The notes below the pieces were generated by a model. The model was not told where the DNA came from and did no database searches. It saw only the letters and a list, made by a program, of their open reading frames with translations. The position numbers and the translations under genes were made by a program. Of a stretch of 64,000 nucleotides of DNA, positions 47,774-55,843 are shown piece after piece; positions within the stretch are counted from its first letter, which is position 1, and each line of letters opens with the position of its first letter. Origin of the DNA: Isoptericola luteus (GTDB taxonomy: Bacteria > Actinomycetota > Actinomycetes > Actinomycetales > Cellulomonadaceae); the NCBI RefSeq assembly GCF_020297055.1, contig NZ_JAIXCQ010000008.1:62001-126000 (forward strand). The letters run 5' to 3'.

Positions 47774-48316
47774 ATGCCCCAGAGTCCTTCCGCCGAGCAC
47801 CTGGGCGGGTACGTGCTGTGCGTCGGAATTCCCCTGCAACGGGTGGGGGAGGTCGCCCGGCTGCTGCGTGGCCGAGCGCCGGTGATCGCGACGGCGGACG
47901 TCGACGGGGCGAGGATGCTCCTGGGTCCGCCGGCCGGCGGGCCCGCGGGCGCCGTGGTGCCGCCGGCGGTCCTGGACGGCGGGCTCGACGAGCTGGTCAC
48001 CGACGACGAGCAGGCGGTGCGGATCGTGCGGGGGCCGCTGCAGGTGGACCTGGCGGCGCGGGAGGTCACCGCCCGGGGCGACCGGATCCACCTGTCGATG
48101 CGCGAGTTCGACCTGCTGGCGGCGCTCGCGTCGGACACGGACCGGGTGTGGTCGTTCGCCGACCTGACGCGCACCGTCTGGCGCACCGTCTACCTGGGCG
48201 ACCCCGACCCGGTGGTCTCGGCGGTCAAGCGGCTGCGCAAGCGGCTCCACTCCGTGCCGGAGCTGCGGTTGTCGTCGGTGCGCGGAGTCGGGTACCGGCT
48301 GCTCGTGCCCGCGTGA
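47774..48316 (+). CDS. Winged-helix (OmpR/PhoB-type) transcriptional regulator
   Basis: 180 aa. The C-terminal ~95 residues form an OmpR-type winged helix (LDLAAREVTARGDRIHLSMREFDLLAALAS; VSAVKRLRKRLHSVPELRLSSVRGVGYRLLVP). The N-terminal half (VLCVGIPLQRVGEVARLLRGRAPVIATADVDGARMLLG) has no receiver-domain Asp/Lys signature, so it is an orphan regulator rather than a standard response regulator. Divergent from the subtilase gene, 239 bp away, so it may control it. Confidence 0.82.
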   Translation: MPQSPSAEHLGGYVLCVGIPLQRVGEVARLLRGRAPVIATADVDGARMLLGPPAGGPAGAVVPPAVLDGGLDELVTDDEQAVRIVRGPLQVDLAAREVTARGDRIHLSMREFDLLAALASDTDRVWSFADLTRTVWRTVYLGDPDPVVSAVKRLRKRLHSVPELRLSSVRGVGYRLLVPA

Positions 48317-48336
48317 GGTGCCGCGTTCACACGCTG

Positions 48337-48362
48337 GTGACCTGCCCGGCCGGGCGGGTCAC
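48337..48362. terminator. Hairpin terminator between the winged-helix gene and the MATE gene
   Basis: GTGACC pairs with GGTCAC, with an inner GCCCGG/CCGGGC, in the 42-bp gap between two convergent genes and overlapping the MATE stop codon. Serves both directions. Confidence 0.55.
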
Positions 48363-49693
48363 GCCCCCGTCACCATCCAGCGGTCGCCGCGGGCGCGCAG
48401 TCCCGTCGTCAGGGCGCGCGCCAGCATGAACACCCCGGCGAACGCACCCCACAGCCAGGCGAGGCCGACGGCGCCCTCGGGCGCCCACGCGCCGACCGCG
48501 ACCGCGCACGGGGCGTAGACCACCAGGGTGAGCATGCCCGCCCACGCGAGGTAGCGGCCGTCGCCGGCGCCGATGAGGACGCCGTCCAGCACGAACACCC
48601 AGCCCGCCATCGGCATGAGGACGCCGCAGACGGCGAGGCCCCAGGCCGCGGCCGCGCGCACGTCCGGGTCGGGAGTGAAGAGCGGGGCGATCCACCAGCC
48701 GCCCACAGCGAACACGACCCCGACGACGACGCCCGCCCCCACGCCCCACTGCAACGAGCGACGCAGGACGGCGCGCACCCGCGCCGTGTCTCCCGCGCCG
48801 AGGCCGTGGCCCACGAGCGCCTGGCCGGCGATCGCGAGGGCGTCCAGGGCGAACGCGGCCAGACCCCAGAGGCTGTTGACGATCTGGTGGCCGGCCAGGC
48901 TCGTGGCACCGAGCCTCGTGGCGACGGCGACCGTAACCAGGATCGCGAGGCGCAGCGACACCGTGCGCACGAACAGGGGTGCGCCCGCGACGGCGTTCGC
49001 CCAGATGCCGGCACGGTGCGGCCGCAGGGAGGCGTGGTGGCGGCGGGCGCCCCGCACGACGACGACGGTGAGCCACGCGGCCATGCCGAGCTGGGTGGCC
49101 GCCGTCCCGATGGCGGAGCCCGCGATGCCGAGCCCGGCGCCGTAGACCAGCGCGACGGACAGGACCGCGTTGACGACCGCGCCGGTGGAGGCCACCCACA
49201 GCGGCGTGCGGGTGTCCTGCAGGCCGCGCAGCACGCCCGTGGACGCGAGGACGACGAGCATGCCCGGCAGGCCCACCACGGACCAGCGGAGATAGGTGAC
49301 GGCATGGTCGGCGACGTCGTGCGTGGCGCCCATGGCGCCGACCGCCCAGGGGGCGCTCGCGGCGAGGATCCCGGCGAGCACGACGCCGAGGCCGAGGGCG
49401 AGCCACATGCCGTCGACGCCGGACTGGAGGGCGTCGCGGGTGCGCCCGGCGCCGACGAGGCGGGCGACCGCCGCCGTCGTGGCATAGGCGAGGAAGACGC
49501 AGAGGCCCACCAGGGTCAGCAGCAGGGTCGAGGCGAGGGAGAGGCCGGCAAGCTGGGCGGTGCCGAGGTGGCCGACGACGGCGCTGTCGACCAGGACGAA
49601 GAGCGGCTCCGCGACGAGCGCGCCGAGGGCGGGGAGCGCGAGCGCGAGGATGTCGCGGTCGATGCGGCGTCGCTCCGCGGGAATGCGTCGCAC
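48359..49693 (-). CDS. MATE family efflux transporter (DinF-like)
   Basis: 444 aa from the GTG at 49693 (VRRIPAERRRIDRDILALALPALGALVAEP). This start directly precedes the conserved DinF/MATE N-terminus; an upstream in-frame ATG would add a non-conserved segment reading through the TCCACA-rich spacer. About 12 helices; VDSAVVGHLGTAQLAGLSLAST and LAGHQIVNSLWGLAAFALDALAIAGQALVG are characteristic of the DinF-like branch. Na+/H+-coupled drug export by family; substrate unknown. Divergent from dnaB. Confidence 0.9.
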   Translation of the reverse strand: MRRIPAERRRIDRDILALALPALGALVAEPLFVLVDSAVVGHLGTAQLAGLSLASTLLLTLVGLCVFLAYATTAAVARLVGAGRTRDALQSGVDGMWLALGLGVVLAGILAASAPWAVGAMGATHDVADHAVTYLRWSVVGLPGMLVVLASTGVLRGLQDTRTPLWVASTGAVVNAVLSVALVYGAGLGIAGSAIGTAATQLGMAAWLTVVVVRGARRHHASLRPHRAGIWANAVAGAPLFVRTVSLRLAILVTVAVATRLGATSLAGHQIVNSLWGLAAFALDALAIAGQALVGHGLGAGDTARVRAVLRRSLQWGVGAGVVVGVVFAVGGWWIAPLFTPDPDVRAAAAWGLAVCGVLMPMAGWVFVLDGVLIGAGDGRYLAWAGMLTLVVYAPCAVAVGAWAPEGAVGLAWLWGAFAGVFMLARALTTGLRARGDRWMVTGA

Positions 49694-49998
49694 CTCACCC
49701 AACTTTCCTTCCTCCACAGCCTGAGCGTAGTGTTCCAGCAGGTCAGCGGCCTGCGGAGAGTTGTACACAGCAGATATCCCCAGTTGTGCACATGCCTGTC
49801 CACTGCCTGTGCACAGGCGGCGGGGGTCGGTCCACAGGTCCGTCCACACGACCGTCCACAGGGCCCGTTGCGCATGGCGTCGGGCGAGCCTAGCGTCGGG
49901 CGCGGTGTCGGTGCCTCAGAGTAGAACGAGGACCTGACAGCAGGGACGGTCCGGTCGGCGGGCCGCAGTGCCGGCATCGCCGGGGGAGCGAGGTGGGC
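49694..49998. promoter_or_regulatory. Divergent MATE / dnaB promoter region with TCCACA repeats
   Basis: 305 bp without a gene. Between about 49740 and 49862 there are six copies of TCCAC or TGCACA-type words, including GTCCACAGG twice (around 49831 and 49854) and GTCCACACG, in the style of weak DnaA boxes, but none is a perfect TTGTCCACA/TTATCCACA. A dnaB promoter is presumed here. Confidence 0.4.
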
Positions 49999-52900
49999 AT
50001 GTCGATCGACGAGCTCGAGGCCGGGTACTCCGGTTCATCGTCGGGCGCCGGGTTCGATCGCACCCCTCCGCAGGACCTCGCCGCCGAGATGAGCGTGCTC
50101 GGCGGCATGCTGCTGTCGAAGGACGCCATCGCGGACGTCGTGGAGCAGATCCGCGGCAACGACTTCTACCGCCCCGCGCACGAGGCGATCTACGACGCCA
50201 TCATCGACCTGTACGGGCGGGGCGAGCCCGCGGACGCGATCACCGTTGTCGCCGAGCTGACCAAGCGCGGCGAGCTCGTGCGCATCGGCGGCGCCCCCTA
50301 CATCCACGACCTCATGGCGGGCGTGCCCACGGCCGCCAACGCCGGGTACTACGCGCGCATCGTGCGCGAGCGGTCCGTGCTGCGCCGCCTGGTGGAGGCG
50401 GGCACCAAGATCGTCCAGCTCGGGTACGCCACCGACGGCGGCGAGGTGGACACCGTCGTCAACAACGCGCAGGCGGAGATCTACGCCGTCACCGAGCGCC
50501 GCACCACCGAGGACTACCTGCCGCTGTCCGAGATCATCGGCGGCACCATGGACGAGATCGAGGCCGCCGGCCACCGTGGCGAGGGCATGACGGGCGTGCC
50601 CACAGGGTTCGCCGACCTCGACCGCCTGACCAACGGCCTGCACCCCGGTCAGATGATCGTCATCGCCGCCCGACCGGCCATGGGCAAGGCCCTGGCGCTC
50701 GACACGCCGCTGCCCACCCCGACCGGCTGGACCACCATGGGCGACGTCGCCGTGGGTGACGAGCTGATCGCTGCCGACGGGACGCCCACCCGCGTGGTCC
50801 GCGCGACCGAGGTCATGACCGGGCGCCCCTGCTACGAGGTGGTGTTCGACGACGGCACCACCATCGTCGCGGACGCCATGCACGAGTGGTCGACGAGCAC
50901 CAGGGCCCAGCGGCGCAAGGTCCAGTTCGGCTCGACGCCTGAGTCATCGATCAGCACCACTGTGGACATCGCTCGCACTTTGCGTTGCGAGACTGCCGAC
51001 CAGCGTGCCAACCACTCCGTCGTGACGGCACCAGCCCTGGACCTGCCGGACGCTGTCCTGCCACTCCACCCCTACGCGCTGGGAGTCTGGCTCGGAGATG
51101 GACACTCGATCTCGGCGAGATTCACCTCGGCCGATCCTGAGATCGGTATGCGTCTTGAAGGGCTCGGGTACCGAGTCACGGCACACGGCTCGTCCGACGG
51201 GCCGGCCAGGCTCTACCAGTTGCAGCTTCCCGAGGGCGAGCCGATAGCTGCACGACGCTGTGTCGTGTGTGGCGCGGATCTTGTGCCGAAGATGTCGCAG
51301 GTCAAGACCTGCGGGCGTTCGTGCGGTGGCAAGGCCACGACGGTTTCCGCGCCGAGCGCGGCGCCGACGTGTCCTGATTGCGGACGTCCGAGCAGTGGCC
51401 ACCGCAGGTGCCTGGAGTGTCACCGCTCGCACGGCTCGGTCGCTGGGGTCCTGAGAACTCTCGGTGTGCACGGTGACAAGCACATTCCGGCCGAATACCT
51501 TCGCGCGAGTGAGGCGCAGCGGCGGGAGCTGCTGTGGGGACTCATGGATACGGACGGCACGGTCAATCGGACCGGGAGCCTGCAGTTCAGCGTGACCAAC
51601 CGTCGCCTCGCCGAGGACTTCCGTGAGCTGGTGCACAGCCTCGGGTACCGCTCGGGATGGTGGGAGAAGCAGGTTGACGGCCGGACGTCGGCGTCGTCGG
51701 TTGCCTACACGATCACGTTCACGACCGAGGATGACGTCTTCGCGCTCGAGCGGAAGCGCCTGGTTCACAAGGAGCGTCGCAGGAAGCCAACTGCGAAGCT
51801 GACCTCTCGGTTCATCGTGGACGTTCGTCGGATCGACAGTGTTCCGGTGCGGTGCGTGGAGATCGCGCACCCCTCGCACCTCTACCTGGCGAGCCGCGGG
51901 ATGGTGCCGACGCACAACTCCACGTTGGCCATCGACATCGCTCGTGCGGCGTCGATCAAGAACGGTCAGACGTCGGTCGTGTTCTCGCTCGAGATGAGCC
52001 GCAACGAGATCACCATGCGACTGCTCTCGGCCGAGGCGCGCGTGCACCTGCAGAAGCTGCGCAACGGCTCCATGGGCGAGGACGACTGGCAGAAGCTCGC
52101 CAAGGTGATGGGAAAGATCTCCGAGGCGCCGCTGTTCATCGACGACTCGCCGAACATGTCGCTCATGGAGATCCGCGCCAAGTGCCGGCGGCTCAAGCAG
52201 CGGCACGACCTCAAGCTCGTGGTCATCGACTACCTGCAGCTGATGTCGTCCGGCAAGCGCGTCGAGTCGCGCCAGCAGGAAGTCTCCGAGTTCTCGCGTG
52301 CGCTGAAGCTCCTCGCGAAAGAGCTTCAGGTTCCGGTCATCGCGCTCTCGCAGCTGAACCGTGGTCCCGAGCAGCGGCAGGACAAGAAGCCTGCGATGTC
52401 GGACCTTCGAGAGTCCGGGTGCCTCACCGAGGACACGAAGATCCTGCGTGCCGACACCGGCGCCGAGACGACGATGGGCGAACTGTTCGCGCTCAACGCC
52501 AAGGACGTCCCGGTCTGGGCGCTGAACGAGCGGCTGCAGTACGTGCGCCGGCACCTGACGCACGTGTTCCCCACCGGGGTGAAGCCGGTCTACCGGCTCA
52601 GGCTCTCGTCGGGCAAGGAGATCGAGGCGACGGCGAACCACCCGTTCCTCACCTACGAGGGCTGGACGCCGCTGGGTGAGCTGGAGGTCGGTTCGCGCAT
52701 CGGCGTGCCGCGACACGTGCCGGGGCCGGAGAAGCACGCCGAGTGGGACGACCGCAAGGTCGTGATGCTGGCACACCTCCTCGGTGACGGATCATTCGTG
52801 AAGCGGCAGCCGATAAGGTACGCGTCTGTCGACGAGCACAATCTGACGGCTGTCGCGACTGCCGCGGAGGCCTTCGGGATCACGCCGATTCGTGACGAGC

Positions 52901-53880
52901 ATGCTGCCGCGCGAGTCACGACGCTGCGCCTGCCCGCTCCGTTCCGCCTGGCGCACGGCAAGCGCAACCCGATCGCCGAGTGGCTGGACGGGATGGGTCT
53001 TTTCGGGGCCAGGAGTCACGAGAAATTCATCCCGACGAGCGTCTTTAACCTTCCCAAGCAGCAGATTGCGCTCTTCATCAAGCACCTATGGGCGACCGAT
53101 GGCTCGGTCACCGTCGACAAGAATGGGCGCAGCGGGCGGATCTATTACGCTTCGACGTCGCGTGAGCTCGTCGATGGGCTGTCGCGGTTGTTGCTTCGTT
53201 TCGGAATCTCGACGCGGGTGCACCGAGCGACGCTCAAGAGCGCGTACCGTCAGGGATACACGCTGGACATCTCCGGGGTAGATGACCAGCGGCGCTTCCT
53301 GCAAGAGGTTGGCGTGCACGGAATCCGTGGTGAGAGTGCCGCTCGGCTTCTCGAGGTCATCCGTGACACCAAGGCGAACACGAACATCGACACCGTGCCC
53401 CGCCAGGTATGGGACGACGTGCGTGATCTGCTTGCCGAACGGGGGATGACTCACCGCCAGTTTGCTCAGGAGATCGGCACGGAGTTCTCCGGTAGTGCGA
53501 TGTGGAAGCGCAACCCATCACGGCAGAGGCTGGGAAAGATCGCTCAAGTTCTCGAGAGTAAAGAACTCGAGATCATGGCGGTTAATGACCTGCTGTGGGA
53601 CGAGGTCGTAGCCATTGAGTTGGTGGGGGAGAAGCAGGTCTTCGATGCCACGGTGCTCGACACCCACAACTTCATTGCCAATGGTATTGCCGTCCACAAC
53701 AGCATCGAGCAGGATGCCGACATGGTGATCCTTCTCCATCGTGAAGACGCATATGAGAAGGAATCGCCGCGCGCTGGTGAGGCGGACCTGATCGTTGCCA
53801 AGCACCGTAATGGACCGACGGACACCATCGTCGTTGCGTTCCAGGGACACTACTCGCGGTTTGTCGACATGCAGGTCTAG
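49999..53880 (+). CDS. dnaB: Replicative DNA helicase DnaB with two inteins
   Basis: 1293 aa precursor; the ATG at 49999 is preferred over the GTG two codons upstream. Removing the two inteins (residues 231-640 and 808-1234) leaves 456 aa, the normal size. The N-terminal domain (PPQDLAAEMSVLGGMLLSKDAIADVVE) and RecA-like domain are intact. The Walker A motif is RPAMGK (225-230) followed, after intein 1, by ST (641-642). The second site is in DLRESG/SIEQDAD. Unwinds DNA at the fork, loaded with DciA. Both interruptions are in frame and in essential motifs, so helicase activity depends on splicing. Confidence 0.96.
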   Translation: MSIDELEAGYSGSSSGAGFDRTPPQDLAAEMSVLGGMLLSKDAIADVVEQIRGNDFYRPAHEAIYDAIIDLYGRGEPADAITVVAELTKRGELVRIGGAPYIHDLMAGVPTAANAGYYARIVRERSVLRRLVEAGTKIVQLGYATDGGEVDTVVNNAQAEIYAVTERRTTEDYLPLSEIIGGTMDEIEAAGHRGEGMTGVPTGFADLDRLTNGLHPGQMIVIAARPAMGKALALDTPLPTPTGWTTMGDVAVGDELIAADGTPTRVVRATEVMTGRPCYEVVFDDGTTIVADAMHEWSTSTRAQRRKVQFGSTPESSISTTVDIARTLRCETADQRANHSVVTAPALDLPDAVLPLHPYALGVWLGDGHSISARFTSADPEIGMRLEGLGYRVTAHGSSDGPARLYQLQLPEGEPIAARRCVVCGADLVPKMSQVKTCGRSCGGKATTVSAPSAAPTCPDCGRPSSGHRRCLECHRSHGSVAGVLRTLGVHGDKHIPAEYLRASEAQRRELLWGLMDTDGTVNRTGSLQFSVTNRRLAEDFRELVHSLGYRSGWWEKQVDGRTSASSVAYTITFTTEDDVFALERKRLVHKERRRKPTAKLTSRFIVDVRRIDSVPVRCVEIAHPSHLYLASRGMVPTHNSTLAIDIARAASIKNGQTSVVFSLEMSRNEITMRLLSAEARVHLQKLRNGSMGEDDWQKLAKVMGKISEAPLFIDDSPNMSLMEIRAKCRRLKQRHDLKLVVIDYLQLMSSGKRVESRQQEVSEFSRALKLLAKELQVPVIALSQLNRGPEQRQDKKPAMSDLRESGCLTEDTKILRADTGAETTMGELFALNAKDVPVWALNERLQYVRRHLTHVFPTGVKPVYRLRLSSGKEIEATANHPFLTYEGWTPLGELEVGSRIGVPRHVPGPEKHAEWDDRKVVMLAHLLGDGSFVKRQPIRYASVDEHNLTAVATAAEAFGITPIRDEHAAARVTTLRLPAPFRLAHGKRNPIAEWLDGMGLFGARSHEKFIPTSVFNLPKQQIALFIKHLWATDGSVTVDKNGRSGRIYYASTSRELVDGLSRLLLRFGISTRVHRATLKSAYRQGYTLDISGVDDQRRFLQEVGVHGIRGESAARLLEVIRDTKANTNIDTVPRQVWDDVRDLLAERGMTHRQFAQEIGTEFSGSAMWKRNPSRQRLGKIAQVLESKELEIMAVNDLLWDEVVAIELVGEKQVFDATVLDTHNFIANGIAVHNSIEQDADMVILLHREDAYEKESPRAGEADLIVAKHRNGPTDTIVVAFQGHYSRFVDMQV
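50689..51918 (+). mobile_element. DnaB P-loop intein, apparent class 3 (WCT) with LAGLIDADG endonuclease
   Basis: 410 residues between RPAMGK and STLAID. Residue 1 is Ala (ALALDTPLPTPTGW), so the usual Cys/Ser N-terminal nucleophile is missing. The class 3 hallmarks are present: Trp after the block B His (ADAMHEW, Trp67 of the intein), Cys in block F (PVRCVEI, Cys389) and Thr before the terminal His-Asn (VPTHN, Thr408). LAGLIDADG motifs are at LGVWLGDGH and WGLMDTDG. Between them is an eight-Cys segment (CVVC, CGRSC, CPDC, CLEC; DnaB residues 421-474), probably two zinc knuckles. Base composition is lower in GC than the host gene, suggesting transfer. Confidence 0.9.
52420..53700 (+). mobile_element. 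DnaB intein at RESG/SIEQ, class 1 with LAGLIDADG endonuclease
   Basis: 427 residues. It starts with Cys1 (CLTEDTKILRADTGAETTMG), has block B ATANHPF, and ends GIAVHN before Ser+1: a standard class 1 intein. LAGLIDADG motifs are LAHLLGDGSF and IKHLWATDGSV. A C-terminal helical segment (RDLLAERGMTHRQFAQEIG) looks like an added HTH, often used for DNA recognition by homing endonucleases. The insertion site is the one used by the M. tuberculosis DnaB intein. GC is visibly lower toward the 3' end (about 53500-53700). Confidence 0.93.
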
Positions 53881-53884
53881 CAGT

Positions 53885-54145
53885 GTGTCGCTGCATGTGA
53901 TCGACATCGACCGTGATGACGAAGGGCTCGTCGTGGCGGTGGAGTCGGCGCCCGGGCTGATGGGTTGCCCGTCCTGCGGGGTCGTGGCGGCTTCGAAGGG
54001 CCGCCGGATGGCCGAGATGATTGACGTCCCGGCGTTCGGGCACCCGGTGCGGCTGCGGTGGCGCAAGCGTCGCTGGGTCTGTGCGGACCCGGGCTGCGGG
54101 GTCGCCTCGTTCACCGAGCAGGACCCAGGGATCGCCGCACCGCGG
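53885..54145 (+). pseudogene. ISL3-family transposase remnant (N-terminal zinc-finger part)
   Basis: Starting 5 bp after the dnaB stop, the frame reads VSLHVIDIDRDDEGLVVAV, then CPSCG (zinc finger), KGRRMAEMIDVPAFGHPVRL, RWRKRRWVC...CG and FTEQDPGIAAPR. This is the N-terminal DNA-binding region of an ISL3 transposase. It breaks at a run of ten G (54144-54153), and the DDE catalytic part is absent. It is a dead fragment; no terminal inverted repeats are evident nearby. Confidence 0.82.
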
Positions 54146-54311
54146 GGGGGGGGTGCTGACTCTCGCGCTCCCGAAGCCCTCGACCACCGTCGGCCGGCTG
54201 GAAGCCCTCGCTCAGACCGAAAGGCCCGCGCACCTCCGACGCCCCGACTGAGCGCGGTCGGCCAACGGCAGCAAGGTTCCTGTCGGTTGCCGCGACATCG
54301 ACCTGGTTCCG

Positions 54312-55049
54312 CTACGTCAGGCGTGCCGCGTCGCGCCGGTACATGGCCGCATGATCGAGCAGGTGGTGGGCCCCGGTGGTGCGGGCGTGCTCCTCGGTCC
54401 AGTCGGCGAGGTCGTGAAGCCTGTGGCGCATCGTGCGCATCAGGTCGGGGACGGAGGGTGCGGCGTCGCGGCCGTAGCTGTCCAGCAGGTGGGCCAGCCG
54501 TGCGTCCCGTGACGATCCCGCGGGGGGTGCCGGCATGTCCTGGCACCAGCCGCAGATCCGGTAGGCGAGGTAGGCGAGGTCCCACGCCCGCGGCCCGGGG
54601 GAGGCCATGTCCACGTCGATGAAGCCGACCAGCTGCTCGCCGTCGTGGACCATGTTGTAGGGCGCGACGTCGTTGAGGCAGATCACCTCGGCCGGCTCGT
54701 GGGCCGGCATCCGCCACACCGCACTGGTGAGAGAGAAGGTCCGGGTCGCGTCGTGCCAGGAGCGCAGCAGAGCTCCGGCGTCCTTGGCGGTCCCGGGTTC
54801 CCATACCCAGGCGGGCACCGGCCACCCCGCTGTCTCGCCGGCCAGGTAACTGAGCACCTCTCGTCCGCGATCGTCCACTCCCAGCGGCGTCGGGAGTCGC
54901 TGGACTCCTTGGGCGCGGACCCAGGCGAGCAGCGCGTGAATGGTCGGCGTCCACGGCCCGGAGGTGCGGCGGACGGTGTCCCCGACCCGCGCCACCTCGT
55001 TGACGTTCCCGCCGGTGAAGTCGCCACCTGTCTCGTCCCCCGCGCTCAT
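54312..55049 (-). CDS. APH-fold phosphotransferase
   Basis: 245 aa from the ATG at 55049. The fold is that of aminoglycoside/choline kinases: the catalytic loop is CLNDVAPYNMV (Asp and Asn kept, the usual HGD replaced by LND) and the DFG-like segment is GFIDVDMASPGPRAWDLAYLAYRI. It is short, and the N-lobe nucleotide-binding sheet is modest, so activity is uncertain. Substrate unknown. Followed by no obvious partner; the ISL3 remnant is downstream and a P-loop gene diverges upstream. Confidence 0.82.
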   Translation of the reverse strand: MSAGDETGGDFTGGNVNEVARVGDTVRRTSGPWTPTIHALLAWVRAQGVQRLPTPLGVDDRGREVLSYLAGETAGWPVPAWVWEPGTAKDAGALLRSWHDATRTFSLTSAVWRMPAHEPAEVICLNDVAPYNMVHDGEQLVGFIDVDMASPGPRAWDLAYLAYRICGWCQDMPAPPAGSSRDARLAHLLDSYGRDAAPSVPDLMRTMRHRLHDLADWTEEHARTTGAHHLLDHAAMYRRDAARLT

Positions 55050-55207
55050 CGCTCGATGCTCGCACGGGAGCGGTCGCCGGGCCGAGGTCTTTGTCGGCCG
55101 GTGAGAGCACGGTGGTCGACAGCGGGCCACGCCCCGACGAGCTGTTCGCGAAGTGCCCCCCAGCACGGGGTGGTTGGGAAGCCGGTGAACTGTGTAGCGT
55201 CGGGCAG

Positions 55208-55708
55208 GTGTCGGCGGACCAGACTCGGCGGCCCCGGGTCGTGATGATGTGCGGTCCTGGCGGTGCCGGCAAGACCACGTACGCCAAGCGGCTCGAGAGA
55301 GCAGGATGGATCCGGCTGTCGTTCGAGGTGGAATTCTGGGACCGGGGCATCACGACGATGCCGGATGCCGCCGTCGTCGCGGAGGTCGCGGCCGAGCTCA
55401 AGGCGCGACTGCTGCGTCACCTCACCGCGGGATCGGACGTGGTGCTCGACTTCGGGTTCTGGTTCCGACGCCAGCGTGACGAATATCGTGCGCTGCTGGC
55501 ACCGCATGGCGTCGTGCCCGAGACCGTCTACGTCGCGACAGATCTCGCGACGATCCTGAGCCGGATCGGCGACCGCCAAGGCAAGGGTGCTGACGATTGG
55601 CCCTTGACCGAGACGACTGCGGCCGAGTACTTCGCTCGCTTCGAGCCGCCGAGCCCTGAGGAGGGGCCGCTCGAGGTCGTCCGCGAGAACCGCCGAGCGC
55701 GCGGGTAG
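55208..55708 (+). CDS. P-loop AAA/kinase-like ATP-binding protein
   Basis: 166 aa from the GTG at 55208, which places the Walker A motif GPGGAGKT at residues 16-23 (RVVMMCGPGGAGKTTYAKRL). A longer frame upstream is possible but not conserved-looking. Further features: SFEVEFWDRG, VVLDFGFWFRRQRDEYRALL (lid-like basic residues) and VYVATDLATILSRI. It resembles the small zeta-toxin/chloramphenicol-phosphotransferase-like ATPases common in actinobacteria. No antitoxin partner is visible. Role unknown. Confidence 0.75.
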   Translation: MSADQTRRPRVVMMCGPGGAGKTTYAKRLERAGWIRLSFEVEFWDRGITTMPDAAVVAEVAAELKARLLRHLTAGSDVVLDFGFWFRRQRDEYRALLAPHGVVPETVYVATDLATILSRIGDRQGKGADDWPLTETTAAEYFARFEPPSPEEGPLEVVRENRRARG

Positions 55709-55843
55709 CGATGGTGCGCGCTTCGGATTGCTCAAAGACAATGACGACATCTCGAAGGGCCGTATCGCCCGTCATGACTTCACCCGCGCATTCCCGCGTC
55801 AAGGATTCGACCCGGTGCTACGGTGGGCGCGGAGGTCTCAGCC

